DNA from: Rallus limicola
Lineage: Eukaryota; Chordata; Aves; Gruiformes; Rallidae
Length of the DNA stretch: 64,000 nt
Reading direction: 5' to 3'
Assembly (NCBI GenBank): GCA_022605955.1
Contig: JAKCOZ010000003.1
Span: 47,430,179-47,494,178 of the forward strand
The stretch's first letter is position 1. Every line of letters starts with the position of its first letter. Below the pieces are notes generated by a model, which did no database searches, had not been told where the DNA came from, and was given only the letters and a program-made list of their open reading frames with translations. Positions 34,070-45,700 of the stretch are shown here, in pieces. A program made the position numbers and the translations under genes.

Positions 34070-34339
34070 AACACACTGCTGTCCCCTACCTCAGAGACTG
34101 CTCACCCATCCCAAAATATTGAGAAATGCACAGGAAGAAGAGATAGAACCTGCAGAAGTGGCTAAAAGAGACCCCAGTGCTGAAGGCCATGCTGAAGTAG
34201 GGGCTGGCAGGGCTGTGTAAGTGTGAAAAATAGATGGGAAATACATTGACTGTGTACAGGAGTGGGACAGCTTCAAAGAAAAGGAGACTATGAATGACTA
34301 GATAGCTTTCAGAAAGTCCTTACTATCAGCTTATGGAAG
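34070..34339. other. Spacer between LTR and CR1
   Basis: No repeat is recognised with confidence. It may include badly decayed 5' CR1 sequence, since the CR1 that follows starts in the middle of the endonuclease region. Confidence 0.3.
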
Positions 34340-37013
34340 CTTTCATCACCTGCTACTGGCACGATACTATGATACTCTATGCCAATAACCAGTTGGAGTG
34401 CATGGAGCTCAGCCTGGGGAAGGATGAGGAGCTGACTAAGAACTTATGGGTCAGGATTAAAGAGAGGGTAGGAACAGGGAATACTATAGTGGGGGTCTGC
34501 AACATGTCGCTTGAGCAGGAAGACCAAATGGATGAGGTCTTGTCTAGAAAGACAGGAGCAGACTCATGTTCACAAATCCTGGTCCTCATGGGGGACTCCA
34601 ACCACCCTAATATCGATGCAGGGTCAAACAGTGGGGCATAAACAATCCAGGAGGTTCCTGGAATGTACTGATGATAACTTACTTCTCCAAGTGGTAGAGG
34701 AGCAAATAAGGAGGGGTCATAGAATCCCAGATTCATAGAATGGTTGGGTTGGAAAGGACCTCAAAGGTCACCCAGTTGCCATGGTGAAGGGAGACTCTCC
34801 ACTAAACCAGGTTGCCCAAAGTCCCATCCAACCTGTCCTTAAACACTGCCAGGGAAGGGGCATCCACAGCTTCTCTAAACATACTGATGCCATGCTGTAC
34901 CTTGTTTTCAGCACAAGGAGGAGCTGGTGGGGAATGTGAAGGTCATGGGCAGCCTTGGGCACAGTGACCATGAAATGGTGTAGTTCAAGATCCTCAGAGC
35001 AGCAAGGATGGTCACAGCAAGCTCACTACCCTGGAATTCAGGAGAATAGCCATTGGCCTCTTCAGGCATCTTCTTGGTAGAGTAGCATAGGATAAAACCC
35101 TGGGGGGAAGAGGAGTTTAAGTCAGCTGTTTAATATTCAATTATCACCTCCTTCAAGCTCAGCAAAGAGGAAGTCAGGCAAAAATGCCAGAATACCTGTA
35201 TGGATGAACAAGGAATTTGTGGGCAAACTCAAACACAGAAAGAAAAGCTACAGAGGTTGGAAGCAAGGGAAGGTATCTTGGGAGGAATACAGAGAAATTG
35301 TCTGAGCAGCCAATGACTACATTTGGAAAGCTAAAACCCCGTTCAAGGACAAAAAGAAAAGCTTCTGTAGGTATGCCAGTGATAAAAGGTAGACCAAATA
35401 AAATGTGTGCTCTCTCCAGAATGAAAAGACCTGTCTACCTGGGATATGGAGAATCCTGAGTTACTCAATGACATTTTTTTGCCTCAGCCTTCACCTGCAA
35501 AATGCTCAAGTCATGCTGCCAAAGTCACAGAAGGCAAATGCAGGGACAGTGAGGGTGAAGGAGAAGATCAGGTTTGAGACCACCTGAAGAACCTGAAGGT
35601 GCACAAGTCCATGGGATCTTATGAAATACATTTGCAGTTCCTGAGGGAACTGGCAAATGAAGTCGCTAAGCCACTCTCCATCACATTTGAAAAGTTGTGG
35701 CAGGAAGTTCTCACTGAATAGAAAAAAGAAAACATAGCCCCCAATTTAAAAAAAGGGAAAAGACTTGAGGAACTACAGGCTGATCAATCTCACCTCTGTG
35801 CCTGGGAAGATCATGGAGCAGGTCCTCCTGGAAACTATGCTCAGGCTTATGGAAAATAAGGATGTGATTTGAGACAGATAACATGGCTTCACTAAGTGCA
35901 AATCATGCTTGACAGATTTGGTGGCCTTCTATGATGGGATTACAGCACTGGTGGATAAGAGAAGAGCAATTGATGTCATCTACCTGGACTTGCACAAAGC
36001 ATTTGACACTGTCCTCCACAATATCCTTGTCTCTAAATTCTTGATACATGGATTTGACAGATGGACCGCTCAGTGGATAACAAACTGGCTGGATGGTTGC
36101 ACTCAAAGAATTGCAGTCAACAGCTTGATGTCCAAGTGGAGACCAGTGACAAGTAGTGTTCCTCAGGGGTCAGTACAGGGACCAGAACTGTTTAATATCT
36201 TTCTTGGTGACACAGGCAGTGGGATAAAGCAAGGTTGCTGACAACACTGGGCTTTGTGATATAGTTGACATGCTGGGAAAGGGATGTCGTCCAGAGGGAC
36301 CATGACAGGATTGAGAGTACGAACCACATGAAGCTAAGTGCAAAGTCCTATACACAGGCTGGGAGGCAATCCCAAACACAACTACAGGCTAGGTGGAGAA
36401 AGGATTGAGAGCAGCCCTGAGGAGAAGGGCTTGGGGTTGTTCGTGGGTGAGAATTACAGCATGAGCAAGCAATGTGTGCACGCAACACAGAAAGTCAATG
36501 GTATCCCAGGCTGCATTAAAACCAGCATGACCAGGTCAAGAGAGGTGGTTCTGATCCTCTACTTTGATCTGGTGAGAATCCAACTGGAGTACTGTGTACA
36601 GTTCTGGAGTGTCCAATGCAAGACAGACATGGAGGTGTTGGTGCAGTCCAGAGGAGGGCCACAAAGATGATGAGAGGACTGTGACACCTCTACTATGAAG
36701 ATGGGCTGAAAGAATTGGGCTTGTTCAGCCTGGAAAGGAGAATGCTCCAGGGAGACCTTATAGGGGTCTGACAGTAGCTAAAGGGGGCTGCAAGAAAGCT
36801 AAGGGAGAAAGTTCACAAGGGCATAGAGAGATGGGACAAGCGGTAAAGGCTTTATGCTGAAGAAAGGTAGATTTAAATTAGGTATTGGGAAGAAATTCTT
36901 CCTTGTGCCGGGTGGTGAGGCCCTGGCACAGGATGCTCAGAGCAGCTGTGGCTGTCTCCTCCCTGGCAGTGTTCAAGGCCAGGTTGGATGGGGCTTTGGG
37001 CAATCTGGTCTAA
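34340..37013 (+). pseudogene. CR1 ORF2 relic: endonuclease and reverse transcriptase
   Basis: The endonuclease part shows LVLMGDSNHPNID (about 34580-34618), where active copies have GDFNHPDI, then GHKQSRRFLECTDDN. After the nested insertion comes VMGSLGHSDHEMV, with the conserved SDH at 34963-34971. The RT part includes the frame 35909-36241 with [14 protein letters not shown] (motif A) and [17 protein letters not shown] (motif B). The catalytic [FY]ADD box has decayed to ADN after a small deletion near 36230-36245. Next are [12 protein letters not shown] and EEKGLGLFVGENYSMSKQC segments. The C-terminus ends with LGNLV-like codons at the stop 37011-37013. Several stops and frameshifts and the damaged motif C rule out activity. 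Confidence 0.9.
34718..34889 (-). mobile_element. CR1 3' fragment nested in another CR1
   Basis: The plus strand shows CATAGAATCCCAGATTCATA and GGTTGGGTTGGAAAGGACC, the complement of a CR1 tail, followed by about 130 bases of 3'UTR and ORF2 end. On both sides is plus-strand CR1 endonuclease coding sequence (TRRG-type codons before, MLYLVFS-type after) that joins when the insert is set aside. It is therefore a later insertion in opposite orientation. It is only about 170 bp, from strong 5' truncation. Confidence 0.88.
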
Positions 37014-37112
37014 TGGAGGGTGTCCTTGCCCATGGCAGAGGGGTTGGAACTAGATGGTCTTTGAGGTCCCTTCCAACACAAACCATTGTACAACTGTATG
37101 ATTCTATGATAT

Positions 37113-40100
37113 TGCAGAGTTGGCATTTAAATATGTATGCTTTAGGATACTGAGATATATGCCTAGATGCTTTCTTTTCCAAAGGGGAATTGTAACATGA
37201 ATCATGGCAGTTCACCAAAAAAATGACATCATTAACTTGAAAGAAATACAGGCAACTGAATGACACAGAAAACATCAATCAAGGTAGTTATGAGGTGATT
37301 TCAAGACAGAGGTTAGGAAAAGTCTGAGAACAAGCTACATAAACCAAAAAATTGCAAGTGTTCACGCCAGTCATTCTGTTGGGAGGGTGAACAGAGTGAG
37401 GCATGAGCTGCCTCTGAATGCTGGTGAGATGGGATGAGTGGACCATGACAACCTCTTGTGTAAAAGCAGTCATATCACAGCAGAAGTTTTCTTCAGGACA
37501 CATTTGAGCCAGTCTAGAATAAAAGCTAGGAAAGCAGAGATGCCATAGCCAGCTGACCACAAGACCCCATTGTCACTTCTGATATGTGTGGGGAAATTCA
37601 AATGCAGTTAATATAAACCCCAGTTTGCCACTTACACAGCAAAATTTACTCCAGGCATTTCATGCTCTCCGTGAATACAGCAGGCGAAAACCATGCATGT
37701 TAAAGGAGGAATCTGCAATCCAAAGATGGGGCTCCCAGTCTTGAGTGTGGTGGATTCAGGGTTCAAGTTCTTGAACCAGCAGTGAGGAGGATTTTCCACC
37801 CATGTCTTCCATATTGCAGGAGAACATTTTTAACCAGAAACATACTCTGTGATGACATCACTTCAATTTTCTCTTGAGTTTCTTTCCCCTTGTTTCTGTT
37901 CTTTATTTTGGGAAACGAGGGGAGGAAACAGTTACTTTTGTGAAGGATAGGCTGCAGAAAATCAACAGGAGCCGTGTCCGTAGGGGAGTGGCAGACCGTA
38001 TGATATTCCCCAGCCTCTCTCCCATCCTTGACTACTTCAGCTCAGGGGATAGCCTGACTTAGATGTGCCTCAGACTATCTGTTTTTTTCTGGGTACTTGT
38101 CCAGTGTCCCCTTGAGCCCCTGTTTACCTTCAGTACTTACTGCTTTGTCATGGTCTTGTTTTATGCTCATGCACTGAGCACAGCCAGCTGCCTTAAGCTT
38201 CTGCTTGATTCCTCTATATGGAGAGTTATAAAACAGCCTTTTCAGTAAAGAAAATCCTTGAAGTGGCACAAGGCTCGTGGTCTGTAGCTATATTAATTTA
38301 CAGAAAAGTCCTTGTTGAAGACAAGAAAAATAAAACACTCTAGATTTTTCATTTTATCACATCATTATAGCAGCAGCAGTGCTTCCAAGTTAGATTCTAT
38401 CCCCACTAAAGATAGCTTTAAAACTTTATATACCGAGTGGAAAGTTACATTCAACAGGATGTATAATTAAATGACATCAGTAAAAACCTGATAGACACAA
38501 AAGGCCTTTGTGCAGTGTTTCTATCAATCGGTTCCCTTTCCAGACCTGCTGGAGTGGTGGCTCCCAGCAGGGACACACAACGTGTGTACCACAGATACAC
38601 ACCACACCACATCACTTCAGCCGCAGGGTGCAGAGAAGACAGCATGGCACCCCTTCAGTGTTTCTGCAGCCTCTTCCAGCTCCTCCACTGCCTTCAAGAT
38701 GGACAGAGAAGTGCCAGAATTCAAAGTTAGGGTGGTGCACGTCAGGGACGGGCAGCTATCACTTCAAACACAAAAGGGAACTATGGTGCTTGCACGCAAG
38801 GCTGCCAGGCTAACTGCAGCAGCATGTGCTCTCATCTCCCAGCTCAGTCTTCATCAGAGTGTTCATCTATTTACTCAGAACTGTTTATCTACCTTTTTTA
38901 AAACCTCACACACAAGGTTTCACCAATTTAAGATGTTTTAAACCATTTCCACCTCCTCCTTTTATTCTGATGTTGAAAGAACAGGTACATCATATGTATT
39001 ATTGACTACCAAAGATGGGGATAGAATTGAAAAAGTCAAGCTAAAGCTAAACAAAATATACTTGGTAGTGTATCTCTCATGTTGAAAAAGACCTAGCCGA
39101 AATTGATACCCAACTTGTGCTATGTACCATGTAGAAATCAGGACCTAAAGGAAGATCTTTGGCAATGTTTTGTGAGCAGATAAGCCAGCTAAACATTAAC
39201 CTCCTTTTTTGCAATCTCTAATCAGAGGTTTCCATTCATACGACTGCTCTGTACTCTGAACCTCAAGTTAATGTGTCTCTGTTTTACAGGAAAGCTTTGT
39301 TCACGTCGCTTCTGAGCTCCGCAGACTTCACAATGTGACCTGCTGCTGCCGGCTCAGGAGGGAACATGATGCTGCCTCTGCTTAGGTCACGTTAGTTAAC
39401 GAGTTCACATCAGGTCCAATGTTTAGCTTGCTAAGCACGACTTGTGGTTTCTGAATGAAGCTCACCATCCTGCAAGCAGAATTCCACAGATAGAGAGAAA
39501 GCACTATGATTTGGAAATTCCCATTACATGGACTGAAATATTTCCAAATCCCAGGACAGAGGCGAAGCAAGCCTGACACACATTGCTCTCCTGGGAAAGC
39601 AGACCTTGCCAGCAGAGCACCTATAGGCCCTCAAGACTATCCTTCCATGAAAAAAAAATCACCCAGAAGACTAGACATCTTGGTGTTTCTGGGTAATGTA
39701 TCAGTGTGGTCTATTTTTAAAACATGAATAAGAGATATTAGCTCAATGTTGCCATGCATTGGTACTAAGTATTAAAAAGGAAATAGAGAAAGGGGTCATA
39801 ATATCAGCAGAAGTGTTAGATTTGCAGAGTGAAGGCTGGATTTTCACTTTGGTAATTTAGGATTGTTTTGTGATTTCTCATTAGCATGGAGCTGATGTAG
39901 ATAAACTGGTTGCAGGGCAGATGCAGGGTCCCAGGGTAAAAATGTCCCCCAGGTAAAAACATTATCCACCAGGGACCAGGTTGCTCAGTGACTCCCTGGT
40001 CCATTGTGGAGACTGGGGTGAGGAAGACTGGAGGATCAGAAGATGAGAAAGCATCTAATAATACTGTCTGTCTGGTCTGGCCTGACCAGAATCTGGGAAT

Positions 40101-42740
40101 GTTTGTGGGCAGTGCTAGGTCAGCATTCCCTGCGCAATGGAGATGTGTCCCCTTGTCCCCTCCCAGACACTGCAGCTCTAGAACTTTCTAAGCTGCAGCA
40201 AGAATGTGGGGCAAGTTTTGCTCTCAGTATCCTGGACACCAGTCCTCTAACTTTCTGTGTTTAACAGTGCCACTGAAGACTTAGTCTGCATCTTCTGTGT
40301 GCTGAGAACCTGGTTTTGAAATGCTTTTCTTCGGCTCCCGCTTAGACATTTTATTTTCCAGACAAGAAATATAGCTGGGTCACAATTCAGTAAACCATCC
40401 CTATCCCACACAACACTTCATCACATACTTAAGTGTAACTTTAGCGCTGACCTGAAGGGGATGTGAGCACATACTCAACTTGCTATCCATGCTAAATTAT
40501 TTTCCTGAGCAAGGACTGGCAGAAGGATCAATCCTGAGCTGAACTGGGGCCTTGCCAGGTTTTATTTGTTAGAGCTCAGCTGTTTTTTTGCTGTTGTTTA
40601 GCTTAAAAACACCCAACAGCATTGCAAGAATTTATTTTACAACACAAGAAAAGATATATTTCTTATACTGTGCCATAACTCAATAACAACTGAAGGGATA
40701 AATTTCACTAAAATAATTTCTTTCTGGCCAGAAAACAGAGATGAATATTCTCAGCTCAAAAAGTGAGTGCTTTTCAGATTCACAAAAAGTGAGAACTCAG
40801 GGTGACAGCTAAGACTGCCATGTGGTCTTACTGCAGCCTTCATACAAAAGCTCCTGGGTAAGTCAGTTCTTACATGCAGTTTGAGGAAATAAAATTCCTT
40901 GTAGAGGTCCTTGCAGTATTGCAAAGCAGTCCTGCGAGCTGATCTTCTGTACAGGGATTGTATTTATTTTTCCAGTTGTACAGCTCCAAGCACACTCTGA
41001 CATTAAACAAGTAAGGGACAGTAGCAGGGCGGAGGGTCAAATACAGCCCCACATTGAAAATGCAACACTGGTGATTACATTATCTTTGGATTCGGGCACA
41101 GATAAAGCAAGCATTTCCTGACTGCATTACAGCTGTGGCCAGGACAATCTCTCCACCAGCTCTCAGCAGCCACACATGTTGCCAGAGGACCTAAATTTTA
41201 GGCTTGTGCAACAGTGAGCAGTACAGCAGAAGCCTGCCCTCTCTCCACATCCTTTACATGTGCTCCACACTGTTCAGGCACAGTGGTTGCAGCAGTAGGC
41301 ATAGCGAGGTATCTAAAAGTACGTGGACCCCTGCTCCATTCTGGGTGTGAATACTGGTAGGACAGGCCCAGTCCCATGCGGTGCAGGGGGAAAGAGAGAG
41401 CATGCTGCTGCCCCACCACCCTGCTGAGCTGCCTCTCCAGCCCTAACATGCCACCTCTGCTGAGTTTTTTCCCACGGGTACTGAAGTCCTTCAACATCCC
41501 TTCTGCCATGGCCCTGCTGCAACTAGCTCTCTCCTGAGCATCCTTTTCCTCCACACCTCTAGAAAGCCTGTATCATCTCAGTGAGGTGGATCTGCTTCTC
41601 TCCAGGATCTTTCTGCCCTCATTTAAAAGACTGGGGAAATAATTTCTGCCTAAGAAATTGTATACAGCTTTACTTGTAAATCCTCTGTGACTCACTACCC
41701 TCATGAGCAGATTTCTTTTACCATTTTTGATGTCAGATACAATCTAAATTATATTTACATGTGTCCCAGGCTTCTGCTATGTAAAGGATTTCCAACATAT
41801 TGAAGCAAAGCCTGATAACTGCTTAGGACTAAGCAGTATTATCTGGTGGTGTGTTTTTTTTTAGTGTCTCAAGAATAGTAATCATACATTAATCTGCACT
41901 AAAGCCATTATATAATGTTCCATCTGTGGAAGAAAAATTCCCATGAACCGAGTGGAAAACGGACAACCTGCTTTATCTGCATATCACTTCACACAGAGCA
42001 CTCCTGTATTGTCCAAAAATGCCTCTCCAGGAAGGCTGGTGAAGAGAAGCCCGTGGGTGGAGACTAGTTTGCTTGAATAGCATTTAGTATGGATAGGCTT
42101 CATTGTGATAAATATCTGTATCTGTTTAGATTTACCTCTGCGGTCACTGAGGGATAGCAGAAGCATGTAGTGTCATGTGCAATTACAGACTCCATCCCTC
42201 TCCTTTTGGGAGGAGGCAGCACCGCTTTCATTAAACATCTTTTTATCTCAAGCTAAGAATGGTACACAACTGATCAATAAACTGGAAAGTAAAACATATC
42301 TTTTATTCAAATTAATAAAAACTCAAAGTGAAGTATAAGCACAAAAGGTCAGGCTGTGATGTCCTTATGGGCAGAGAACAGCACTAAATGTGGTTTGGTG
42401 GAAGCAAATAGTGAATGCAAGGGAGCTAAGAGGTTAGCCAGTGTCAGTAAAGCAGCATGGTCAGCGAAAAGCATAAGAAGAAGAAAGAGAGATGAGTGCA
42501 GGGGAGAAGTCGGATACAGTACTGAGGGGCTGTATGGAACTGGGTCAGTTTTCCTCTGCAGAAGTGCGTGAGAAACATTTCCTGATGTTCAACTCCGTGG
42601 TGTTGTGATGCTCCCCCCCAACAGATCTTCACAAAGATGTCATGTTTCAGATGAACCCATCCAAAACTCTATGAAAAGTTGCTATATACACTTGGTATGT
42701 GCATGCATGCTATTTATAGCTATGAGTTACATACTAAAGA

Positions 42741-42743
<3 letters not shown>
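37113..42743. other. Non-coding DNA, nothing recognised
   Basis: No CR1, LTR, RNA gene or recognised exon. Open frames up to 143 codons (38510-38941, plus) and 118 codons (41198-41554, minus) have no recognisable family and no splice context that I trust. Confidence 0.45.

Positions 42744-42781
<38 letters not shown>
42744..42781. repeat. (TA)19 microsatellite
   Basis: An uninterrupted run of 19 TA units following GTG. Being uninterrupted it is likely variable in length between individuals, and it can form hairpins or a cruciform. It also produces a Tyr-Ile repeat in an overlapping open frame that is not a gene. Confidence 0.97.
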
Positions 42782-42785
<4 letters not shown>

Positions 42786-45700
42786 ACATGTTATTCAGCT
42801 TGCAGTGGCCAGAATAACCCATATAAGAATGGCAGTGACCCTTTAGGAATTCCAATCAGTTGGGTAAACCAATAAAAGGTAATTAATTTCTTCCTGCCCC
42901 TGCAGAACATGGAGGAAGGGTGCAACTTCTCAGGGCTGAAGTGGCTGTGCAAGTCTTGTGTTCTCTGCTACTGTATGAATTTCTATGGGAAGGTTGTCTT
43001 ACCTCTGACTTGTGCCTCTTGTCTAAAGAGCTGCGATGTGAGGTGTTCATTGATTTGGCTGTCCTTTCAGGTCATCACAAGATTTTGGTTGGTTTGTTTC
43101 AGGGGGTATTTTTGTTTTGTAGTTTCTCTCTTTTGGTTTGTAGGTATGATTTATAGCTTGCTTTGTTTTTATGCAAGAGCAATTATTCATTTCCTTTCTG
43201 CATGAAAACTTTCATCTGCTCTTTTGTGGCTGCTTTCCTCTTCGGCATTTCAGATTCAAGAAGTCCTAGCAATAACAGTTAAAACTGTCATCTGCTGGTC
43301 AGCAGTTTGAAGACACAGGACACTAAGGCTAGAGGCAAGCTTTGGTGCTGATGGGGGAAAACAGCTGAACAAACTGTGCAAATAATGCCCTGCTTGCTGC
43401 TGTTCGAGTCAGACACAGACACAGGGGCAGGGATGGCTGCTTGGTGCATCTCTCCCTGGGTGCGCATCTTCCCATGGAGAAGGCCTTGCAGTGTTTATTT
43501 CCAGGACTTGGTAAGCCTTCATCTGTTTGAGGAGCTATCCTCTTTAACCAAGAGAAGATGTTAAGGCAGGCCCTCAGTACACAAACAGTAAATGATGCTA
43601 ATCTCTCCTGCACTTATTTTACACCAACCGACTGCCTTCATTTTGCATGTCAGAGAGATATCCTCCTTTTCTCCCCAGCTTGGTATGCGCCACCAGCAGC
43701 TGCCAGCATTGCCCCTGAAGGTGACTGATTCATTGAGAAGTCTTTTGAAACCGAGTCCCACAAGCTTTCTCCTTTGCCACAACGCATAAACTCTGATTTA
43801 TCTTCATGACCATGCACAACTGCAAATATAATTGCCTGTGACAAAAATAAACTCCTACCACTCAGCCCCAGCTTTTAACTCTGTATCTGTTTCTGAAGTG
43901 TGAGCCAGGCATATTTGCAGTTCTGATTCTGAAAGGTGGGGTGTGGAGGTCACTGCGTCCTTCTTGGTTACAGCATATACAGCCCAGAAGAACTGAACAC
44001 TTTATCCTTTCCAGAGATAACTCCATCCAGAGAACTAAAAAGACAACTGAAATTCAACTGAAGTCCATTTTACCTCTTGTGGCTCCAGAAGCATGTCTCA
44101 TGCTTGTAAGCCGATGGAAAGTGTTTATGGACACCAAAGGTGGTGGTTGGTTAGGGGTATGGTACCGGCAGCTGTGCAGAATGGAGATTTACAGTTGTGC
44201 CATGCAGATCCCCATCCTGCTGCTTACAATGCACTGCACAAAACTTGCACCCACAGCGCCTCTGCACATGAACAGGATTTCTCCTCTTGCCACAGATGAG
44301 GAAATTGCATCACAGAGAGGTCGAATGATTGTCCCTCAGTCACGAAAAGTCAGAGACAGGCTGCAGGGACACATGATTCATCTTCCTGCCTAGAACCATC
44401 AGATGGCACTTCCTCGGGATGAAGAAAACAGTCAGCTTTTTCAATAGCAGGTCAGAACTGCTCCACCACAGAGAAGATGGTTAAGGTGGTGTTTGTAATG
44501 ATTAAGGGTATGATTTTAAGGGCCTAATAAAATGTGAACCATCATTATGAAATGGTTGTTCCTGTTCTTCTTGGTGCTGGCATTATCACAGCAATCCTCT
44601 GTGTCTTTCTGAAGCCATGCCGTTTTTCTCCCTCTTCTTACTCTGACTTCTCCTCCAGGCTCTGTAGATAGATCTGCTATTTTAGATAAATGGTTTTGTG
44701 AGGGGTCTCACAGAACAAATGCAGTGGTCAAATCCTACTGCCATTATGTGTGTTTCCAGAACTTCCATAAATTACCACAGTAGTGTGCTGACTCCTGGCA
44801 AAGACCAACATTTGACTAACCAAGATCTTTGATAAATTTTGAGAGAAATTGCATGGGATACGGTATCATCTTTCTTTCCCTAAGTGTTCAATTTGAGTCA
44901 TATTTAAATGAAGGTGGGGCGGGGGGAATAAAGGAAGAATTCCCAAATTGATGACCTAAATAAGGAAATAAAGATAAATGAGAAGAGCAAGGAAAGTTTT
45001 TAATAATGCAGGGATACAGTTCTTGAAGTAGAAAGAAGTTTAATTGATTTTAAATATTTAAACTAGGAAATCTATTGGAGGAAACATTTCAAATAAGTCA
45101 TTCATTCATAAAAAAAAAAATTACCAGCGATGTGCATGTGACAGAAAGCTGGAATGATTTGAACCCAGGATGGTGAGGGATTCATAGCAGGCTCCCGGTT
45201 ATTATCTGGGCCAATACTTTCTATCCTTTCCCAAATCCAACTTTTTCCTGATTCTGTTGCCAGCTGCACTGCAAGCATTAAGAGCGAGAATTTCCATTTC
45301 TGGGACACTCTCCCCTCTTCACATTTTGCTTTTATTTCTCATTGAGCATGCTAAGAAGGAAAACATTTAAACATAGCTTAATTGCAATAATGCCTTTTAT
45401 TCATGTGTGCACACGTAAACCCTGTGGTGATTTCTCCAGTGTAAGATAAAGAAACTTGGTCAAGGTTCTAAGGTACTAAAAGGAGTACAATTTGTACCAT
45501 TGGAATAACTGGAAAATCATCCAAAATATAACTTTCCTGAAGGAAGGGTTTTTCCTCCCTCTTACAACTTCCTGTAATTTCTTCAATGGAAAGTCTTGGG
45601 ACTACAAGGAAAAACATTTTTAAGGAAGCACAAACGAAAGAAAACTTATCTGCCAAATGTAAAGTAATTTGTCTTGCAATCACTGTATTTGTGTGCCTTC

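Larger units (their letters stand above)
34340..37112 (+). mobile_element. CR1 retrotransposon, 2.8 kb, 5'-truncated in the endonuclease
   Basis: A long plus-strand CR1. It starts in the ORF2 endonuclease (QLECMELSLGKDEEL), continues through the linker and reverse transcriptase, and ends with GGTCTTTGAGGTCCCTTCC and octamers TATGATTCTATGAT at about 37098-37111. A minus-strand CR1 fragment (34718 to about 34889) interrupts it. Relative to a complete ORF2 it has small internal deletions, for example between about 35330 and 35345 and around 36230. The 5' end is a typical CR1 truncation. Confidence 0.93.

Noticed and set aside
38510..38941. 143-codon open frame with several overlapping frames
   Set aside because: Multiple frames are open at once, which reflects composition and not coding; the product is unrecognisable.
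43941..44393. 150-codon open frame, the longest outside repeats
   Set aside because: No family recognised and no exon context. Frames of this size are expected a few times by chance in 64 kb read six ways.
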